From: Phycisphaerae bacterium
GTDB lineage: Bacteria > Planctomycetota > Phycisphaerae > Sedimentisphaerales > Anaerobacaceae
Direction: 5' to 3'
Assembly: GCA_028714855.1 (NCBI GenBank)
Contig: JAQTLP010000010.1
Span: 24,279 to 88,278 of the forward strand
Length of the DNA: 64,000 nt
Position 1 is the stretch's first letter; every line of letters begins with the position of its first letter. Position numbers and translations under genes: made by a program. The notes beneath the pieces are model-generated. The model searched no databases. It was not told the origin of the DNA and saw only the letters and a program-made list of their open reading frames with translations. Shown one piece after another: positions 59,776 to 64,000 of this stretch.

Positions 59776-60859
59776 ATGGGAAGCCTTCTGTTAACGGTGT
59801 ATCTTATAGTTAAAGGGATATTATATTTTTAGAGCAGCGTTAAAGTTAATAGTTCTATCGGTCGTTTTCATTGGCACAATTTCCCTTAACGGATGTGCTG
59901 CCCGTCGGCCGGGTCTTCGTATGGGCAGCTACGCGACCGCTACTCTGGGGACACATTTCCTCGATGCCGACACCATGGGAAAGCATCATTTCGGAAATTC
60001 CTATTTAGAAAAAAACGGCATCGTTTACACCTGTGATGGCGGACATATCGATATCGCCCACGCGAGAATCGCTGCCGATAATGTAAGATACATTCATGGT
60101 TTGGCTAGGAAAAACCTTTTGAAAGAAAACCGCAATTTCGAATTCAAATTGAAAGTCGAGCCTTCCACTTATTACGTCACCATTGAATATCCGCCCGACT
60201 GGCAAAATCTGTCGAGAAAAGAAAAAAACAAAATGATTGATGAATTATCAATCGAAATGGGCTCATATTTAACCTATGTAATGACTACCTGGCATGAGGT
60301 CCTCACTTGGTTCGGCTTCAAGTGCATGGCCTTTGTTCCGGAACAGCCCTCGGCTTTTTCCTGGGAGGACGTTTATTCGAACGTCTTCGGCATCAAAATC
60401 GGTGCCCTGGCCCTGCAGGACAGAAGGCACAGCTACAACGATGCCGTGACAATCGCTTTTGATAAGGAGCTTCGCAAGCTTGGCATACGATCCAGAGAAA
60501 CAGCCAGAAATGCCTCTGAGAAAATGAGGGGCATCTGGTATGAAGGTGCTTTAATTGCCGAGATGAAGGTCAGGAATCTGGATATTGGCATTGACGATGG
60601 TTTCATAACTCCGATGCTTGTCCCTGGCGTCTGCCGCAATGCTGTCCCGGAACCTTTGCCTGTCCCCAAGCTTTATTACCTCTATACTTACGGATTCAAA
60701 ATGAAACTTGAAATTGGGCCGAAGGAATTGGAAAGAAATAAGATATTCAGGATTATCTATCCTGATATCAGCCCCAGTGAATACCCGAAGAAAATCGAGT
60801 TGGAAAAACACCTGCCGGCGATTATGGCTTATATAAAAAAGGAAATAGGAAAAAAGTAA
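59776..60859 (+). CDS. DUF4056-like lipoprotein with an apparent 5' frameshift
   Basis: The main frame from 59921 gives 312 residues resembling the DUF4056 lipoprotein family: TLGTHFLDADTMGKHHFG, then GIVYTCDGGHIDIAHAR. Extending the frame upstream to 59828 adds ALKLIVLSVVFIGTISLNGC, a full lipoprotein signal with lipobox LNGC, but no ATG, GTG or TTG is available there. A strong start (GAGGAGG then ATG at 59776) reads in another frame through 18 codons to TAG at 59830. A +1 shift at the T5 run 59826-59830 joins the two. Either programmed frameshifting, a mutation or a sequence error is possible. Function unknown. Confidence 0.65.
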
Positions 60860-61009
60860 TCCGCCAATCCGCTTCTTGTCGGCTATTTTGCCGGCCACAT
60901 AGGCATTTTTAATAGGCCCATTCGGCAAGCTCCCCCGATAACGACCCCTGCTTACAACATGCAGGGGCAGGCATCCGAGGGCAGGCAGGGCAATTTTACC
61001 AGCCATACA

Positions 61010-61281
61010 GGCGGGTAAATTTGGCTTTGTTTGGGTTTGTTTTGAGTAGTTCATAGTTCGGCGTTCGTAGTTGTTAGTAATTATCATATCTGAAGTTATA
61101 TTCATTTTTGTCATTTTTAAAATTGGGTTTGTTTTGCATAATTAATATGTTTTGATTGATTTTTTTCCTATAAACAGACAATCTCCGTTGCCGAAATTTC
61201 AGCCACAGAGAAAAAAGAGAAGTAAATTGTAAACAGTATTAATTGGTTATTGGTAACCACTCATTAGTAATTCCTTTCAAG
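61010..61281 (-). repeat. dispersed intergenic repeat, copy C
   Basis: The reverse complement matches copy A (22148-22298) over its left 150 bases and copy B (42605-42887) over most of its length. Words conserved in all three are TCAATCAAAA, ATTATGC, AACCCAATTT or AAAGCCAATTT and CCCAAACAAAGCC. Confidence 0.85.
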
Positions 61282-61538
61282 AGAGACTGTCTCTCTAAAA
61301 TTAAACGAACCTGCGCGTTTGATGCGAAAATTCGATTCCGCCTGAGGCGGATAAATCTCGTAACTCGATATGAGAAAAGGAGTAAGAATTTTTTGAAAAA
61401 ATTCGATTTAGGGGGCTAACTACCAACGGATTTGATTGAAATTTACTGGATCCCCGCCAAAAACATGCGGGGACCTTCGCTGCGCTCCGGCCAACGGTTT
61501 TGATTGATTTTTAACCACAGATTAACACAGATTAACGC

Positions 61539-61641
61539 AGATATTAAGGTTTGCAGGCCCGTCTTCGCCTACGGCTACGCCGAGGTCTACGCTCCGTCCG
61601 CCTACGGCGAGACTCTGCTTCGAGATATTAAGGTTTGCAGG
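61539..61641. repeat. 19-base direct repeat flanking a short insert
   Basis: AGATATTAAGGTTTGCAGG occurs at 61539-61557 and again at 61623-61641. The sequence between them (61558-61622) is rich in CGCCTACGG and CGGCGAGAC words of the TTCGCCTACGGC type seen in short mobile repeats. Confidence 0.7.
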
Positions 61642-61823
61642 GGAATGAAAAAGGATTTAGAATATGGGTTCCCTGTTTTTAGCCAAAGTAGCATGGGTCC
61701 CCGACAGAAAGTCAAGTGAGCAACAGTCGGGGATCTTCGCTTTGCCCGCAGGGCAAGCTACGAGGTAAAATGGGGCGGAGAGATTTTAGGTAGTGTGCAG
61801 TCGGGAAATTTGCAGGGAGAAAT

Positions 61824-63755
61824 ATGAAAAAAACTAAAAAGGCATCCGGCAAAAAATCCAAAGTCATTAAAGTGGACGGCAATTCGTTAAGCCCACAAAA
61901 AGAGCTGCTGGAACTGCTGCAAAAAAGATTTCCAGAGATTTTCGCAGAAGGCAAAGTCAACGGCGACAAATTAAAACAATCTCTCGGTGAAGAACTCGAT
62001 ACAAACAATGAACGATACGGCCTGACTTGGGCGGGGAAAAATGAATGTTTTCGTCATATTCAGGAAACAACAACGGCAACCTTACGAATCTCAGATTTGA
62101 AATCTCAGATCTCAGAAGACGGACGAAATTCAGAGAATATTTTCATCGAAGGGGATAACTTAGAGGTCTTGAAAGTTCTGCAAAAAAACTACTACGGCAA
62201 AATAAAGATGATTTATATCGACCCGCCTTATAATACGGGCAACGACTCCTTCATTTATCCCGACCGCTTCAAAGAGGAAAAAGAAGATTATGAACAAAGG
62301 GCAGGAATAAAAGACGCTGAGGGACTTTTGACAAAAGACGGCTTTTGGCGAAAGAACAGCAAAGACGCGGGCCACTTCCATTCAAACTGGCTTTCAATGA
62401 TGTATCCCCGCCTGTTTCTTGCCCGAAACCTCCTTCGTGAAGATGGCGTTATTTTCGTCTCTATAGATGATAATGAAGTTCATAATCTTCGAATGATTAT
62501 GGACGAAATTTTCGGCGAAGAAAATTTTCTCTGTCAGATGGTTTGGAAAAAGAAATATACTGGCGGCAAACATTCAAAATATTATGTTGATATGCACGAA
62601 TATATTTTGGTCTATTCGCGAAATGCAGAAAATGGAACTAAAATTGTTATAGATAGGCCGGAAGACGAAAAAGAGAAATTTGAATTTTCGGACAAATATG
62701 AAGCCGAAAGAGGTAAATATTATATTCGTCCATTAAAATCGAATTTAGCAGAACGACCTACTCTAGTCTATCCGATAAAACTTCCAGATGGGAAAAATAT
62801 TAAAACCCAATGGTTGGTCAGCAAAGATACTTTTGAACAATTATTGAAAGAGGAACGAATAGAATTTCGAAAAAAGATGAATGGCGAATATCAAGTCTAT
62901 AAGAAATACTACGAGAGGGATGATGAAGGCAAAGTAAAAGTCCCAAGTTTAATTGATAAATTTCCCAATACTGAAGCAAAAATTGAGTTAAAAGATTTGT
63001 TTCACATTATCGAGGGACGCGATAATATTTTTTACACTGTAAAGCCGGTTAACCTTATAAAATATCTTATAATGCCTATTTTGCAAGAGAATGACTTTGT
63101 TCTCGATTTTTTTGCTGGGTCATGTACGACGGCTCATGCGGTAATGCAGTTAAACGCTGAGGATGGGGGGAACAGGAAATTTATTTGTGTTCAGTTGGCA
63201 GAACCTTGTGAAGAAGAGAGCGAGGCGTTCAAGGCTGGATTTAAGACGATAGCGGAGATTGGTAAAGAGAGAATTCGCCGGGTGGCGAAGAAGATAAAAA
63301 AGGAATCAGGCGGTAAACTGGATTTTGACAAGGGCAAACTCGATTTGGGGTTTAAGGTCTTTAAATTAGAGCAGAGTAATTTCAAACAATGGCAGGAGAA
63401 TGTAAAGACAGGCGAAGAGCTAAAAGAACAGATGAAGATGTTTGTCGATAACGTCAAAAAAGGCGTATCTGGCGAAGATATGCTCTTTGAGATAATCCTT
63501 AAAAACAGCAGGTTCAATTTAAACGCCAAAATTTCCAAAGAGAATTTTGACGGCGTGGATTATTACAAGTTGGCCGACGGCGTTGAGATAGTTTGTCTTG
63601 CGGACAAGATAACAAAGAAATTAGTGGAGAAGATAACAAAGGAAAAGCCGGAGAGGTTCACCTGTTTAGATATTGCTTTTAAAAATAACGACCAGTTAAA
63701 GACGAACACTGCCCTACAGATGGAAGCGGAGAAGATAGAGTTTAAGGTGATATGA
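61824..63755 (+). CDS. type III restriction-modification DNA methyltransferase (Mod)
   Basis: A 643-residue beta-class N6-adenine/N4-cytosine methyltransferase. The catalytic motif IV is YIDPPYNTGNDSF (near residue 133). Motif I (LDFFAGSCTTAHAV, near 427) lies after it, the order seen in type III Mod. SIDDNEVHNLR and IEGDNLEVLKVLQKNY are further family marks. The middle is the target recognition region. ISDLKSQISE (near 90) is encoded by an intruding repeat also found just after the gene. The matching Res helicase-nuclease is not in the window and may lie to the right. Confidence 0.92.
   Translation: MKKTKKASGKKSKVIKVDGNSLSPQKELLELLQKRFPEIFAEGKVNGDKLKQSLGEELDTNNERYGLTWAGKNECFRHIQETTTATLRISDLKSQISEDGRNSENIFIEGDNLEVLKVLQKNYYGKIKMIYIDPPYNTGNDSFIYPDRFKEEKEDYEQRAGIKDAEGLLTKDGFWRKNSKDAGHFHSNWLSMMYPRLFLARNLLREDGVIFVSIDDNEVHNLRMIMDEIFGEENFLCQMVWKKKYTGGKHSKYYVDMHEYILVYSRNAENGTKIVIDRPEDEKEKFEFSDKYEAERGKYYIRPLKSNLAERPTLVYPIKLPDGKNIKTQWLVSKDTFEQLLKEERIEFRKKMNGEYQVYKKYYERDDEGKVKVPSLIDKFPNTEAKIELKDLFHIIEGRDNIFYTVKPVNLIKYLIMPILQENDFVLDFFAGSCTTAHAVMQLNAEDGGNRKFICVQLAEPCEEESEAFKAGFKTIAEIGKERIRRVAKKIKKESGGKLDFDKGKLDLGFKVFKLEQSNFKQWQENVKTGEELKEQMKMFVDNVKKGVSGEDMLFEIILKNSRFNLNAKISKENFDGVDYYKLADGVEIVCLADKITKKLVEKITKEKPERFTCLDIAFKNNDQLKTNTALQMEAEKIEFKVI
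62086..62117. repeat. short repeat inside mod, copy 1
   Basis: GAATCTCAGATTTGAAATCT and the following 12 bases match 63763-63793 at 29 of 32 positions. Here it is read in frame as RISDLKSQIS. Confidence 0.75.
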
Positions 63756-63762
63756 TAAAGAA

Positions 63763-63793
63763 GAATCTCAAATTTGAAATCTCAGATCTCAAA
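63763..63793. repeat. short repeat between mod and the S23-type gene, copy 2
   Basis: The second copy of the repeat in mod, placed in the 55-base gap before the four-helix-bundle gene. It contains the palindromic AAATTTGAAATC and TGAGATCTGAGA-like words. Confidence 0.75.
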
Positions 63794-63810
63794 TGGAAGG
63801 ATAATTGGCA

Positions 63811-64000
63811 ATGAAATACGAGCGGTTTGAGGATTTGCCGGTCTGGAAGGCAGCGATAGAGCTGGCTTTAGGAGTATATGGACTGACGAAAGACAAATTC
63901 TTTGCTCAGCAGGGAGACTTGCGGGGACAAATTCGTAGAGCGGCGTTGTCGGTTTCAAATAATATCGCTGAGGGTTTCGAACGCGGCACAACGGCGGAAC
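63811..64000 (+). CDS. four-helix-bundle (S23-type) protein, 3' truncated by window edge
   Basis: The first 63 residues are visible. YERFEDLPVWKAAIELALGV and the later LRGQIRRAALSVSNNIAEGF are the signature of the four-helix-bundle family first seen in 23S rRNA intervening sequences. Such proteins are small (about 120 residues) and of unknown role. They occur often in environmental genomes, including inside restriction-modification operons. GGAAGG precedes the ATG. It follows mod by 55 bases in the same direction. Confidence 0.9.
   Translation, partial: MKYERFEDLPVWKAAIELALGVYGLTKDKFFAQQGDLRGQIRRAALSVSNNIAEGFERGTTAE

Larger units (their letters stand above)
60860..61823. other. 964-base gene-free region rich in repeats
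   Basis: No gene is supported. Contents in order are CCCCTGC/GCAGGGG hairpin (60945-60967), dispersed repeat copy C (61010-61281), TCCCCGC/GCGGGGA hairpin (61451-61473), tandem CACAGATTAA words (61517-61536), a 19-base direct repeat flanking an 65-base insert (61539-61641), and a TCCCCGAC/GTCGGGGA inverted repeat near 61697-61730. GGGAG and AGGGAGAAAT near the end give the ribosome-binding site for mod. Confidence 0.6.

Noticed and set aside
61504..61719. A 71-codon reading frame before mod
   Set aside because: It is built from the direct repeat and short palindromic repeats.

Overview
This window looks like a contig from a planctomycete, most likely Phycisphaerae or Sedimentisphaerales-like. 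The support is a combination of traits: a secreted protein with a dockerin-like Ca-binding tail, PEP-CTERM exported proteins, a prepilin-like protein with an H-X9-D signature, LL-diaminopimelate aminotransferase (dapL), two ECF sigma factor modules, and dispersed intergenic repeats that read through into spurious peptides. The lineage is inferred from gene content; no rRNA is present.

Layout. Positions 1-17361 are a cell-surface polysaccharide locus. Thirteen forward genes encode glycosyltransferases (GT2 and GT4), methyltransferases, a formyltransferase-deacetylase fusion and a B12-binding radical SAM enzyme. They meet two convergent genes encoding a membrane GT39-type glycosyltransferase and the initiating polyprenyl-phosphate sugar transferase. 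No flippase or polymerase is visible, so the locus probably extends to the left. clpB (17462-20044) follows, then a repeat-built PEP-CTERM protein. Positions 22-27 kb hold small regulators (STAS, response regulator), an RNase HII-superfamily enzyme, a macro-domain protein, small membrane proteins, tRNA-Cys and two non-coding RNA candidates (26046-26180 and 29569-29764). Positions 27.7-36 kb hold a TolC-like lipoprotein, a Fur regulator and a metabolic run: dapL, a folK-deoxynucleoside kinase fusion, panC, panD, lgt and a rhomboid protease.

Positions 36-38 kb hold a three-gene ECF sigma, anti-sigma and periplasmic-protein operon. Next come small Cys-rich proteins, an unlisted 25-residue basic peptide, an ASKHA ferredoxin-type protein, and two low-GC orphan genes (one with a HEPN-like Rx5H motif). 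Positions 43-48 kb carry exported proteins facing an ECF sigma factor with a membrane tail. Positions 48.2-53.8 kb are the classical lipid operon rpmF-plsX-fabH-fabD-fabG-acpP-fabF. Then come a DEAD-box helicase, a second B12 radical SAM protein, an RRM protein, a cold-shock protein and a DUF4056-like lipoprotein whose 5' end appears frameshifted. The window ends with a type III restriction-modification Mod gene followed by a four-helix-bundle (S23-type) gene cut by the window edge.

No CRISPR array, rRNA, transposase or integrase was seen. The most notable non-gene content is repeat families: a roughly 150-290 bp intergenic element in three copies, four GTTAGCCC-headed hairpins with different stems, and short palindromic repeats that intrude on gene ends and starts (lgt, folK, mod).
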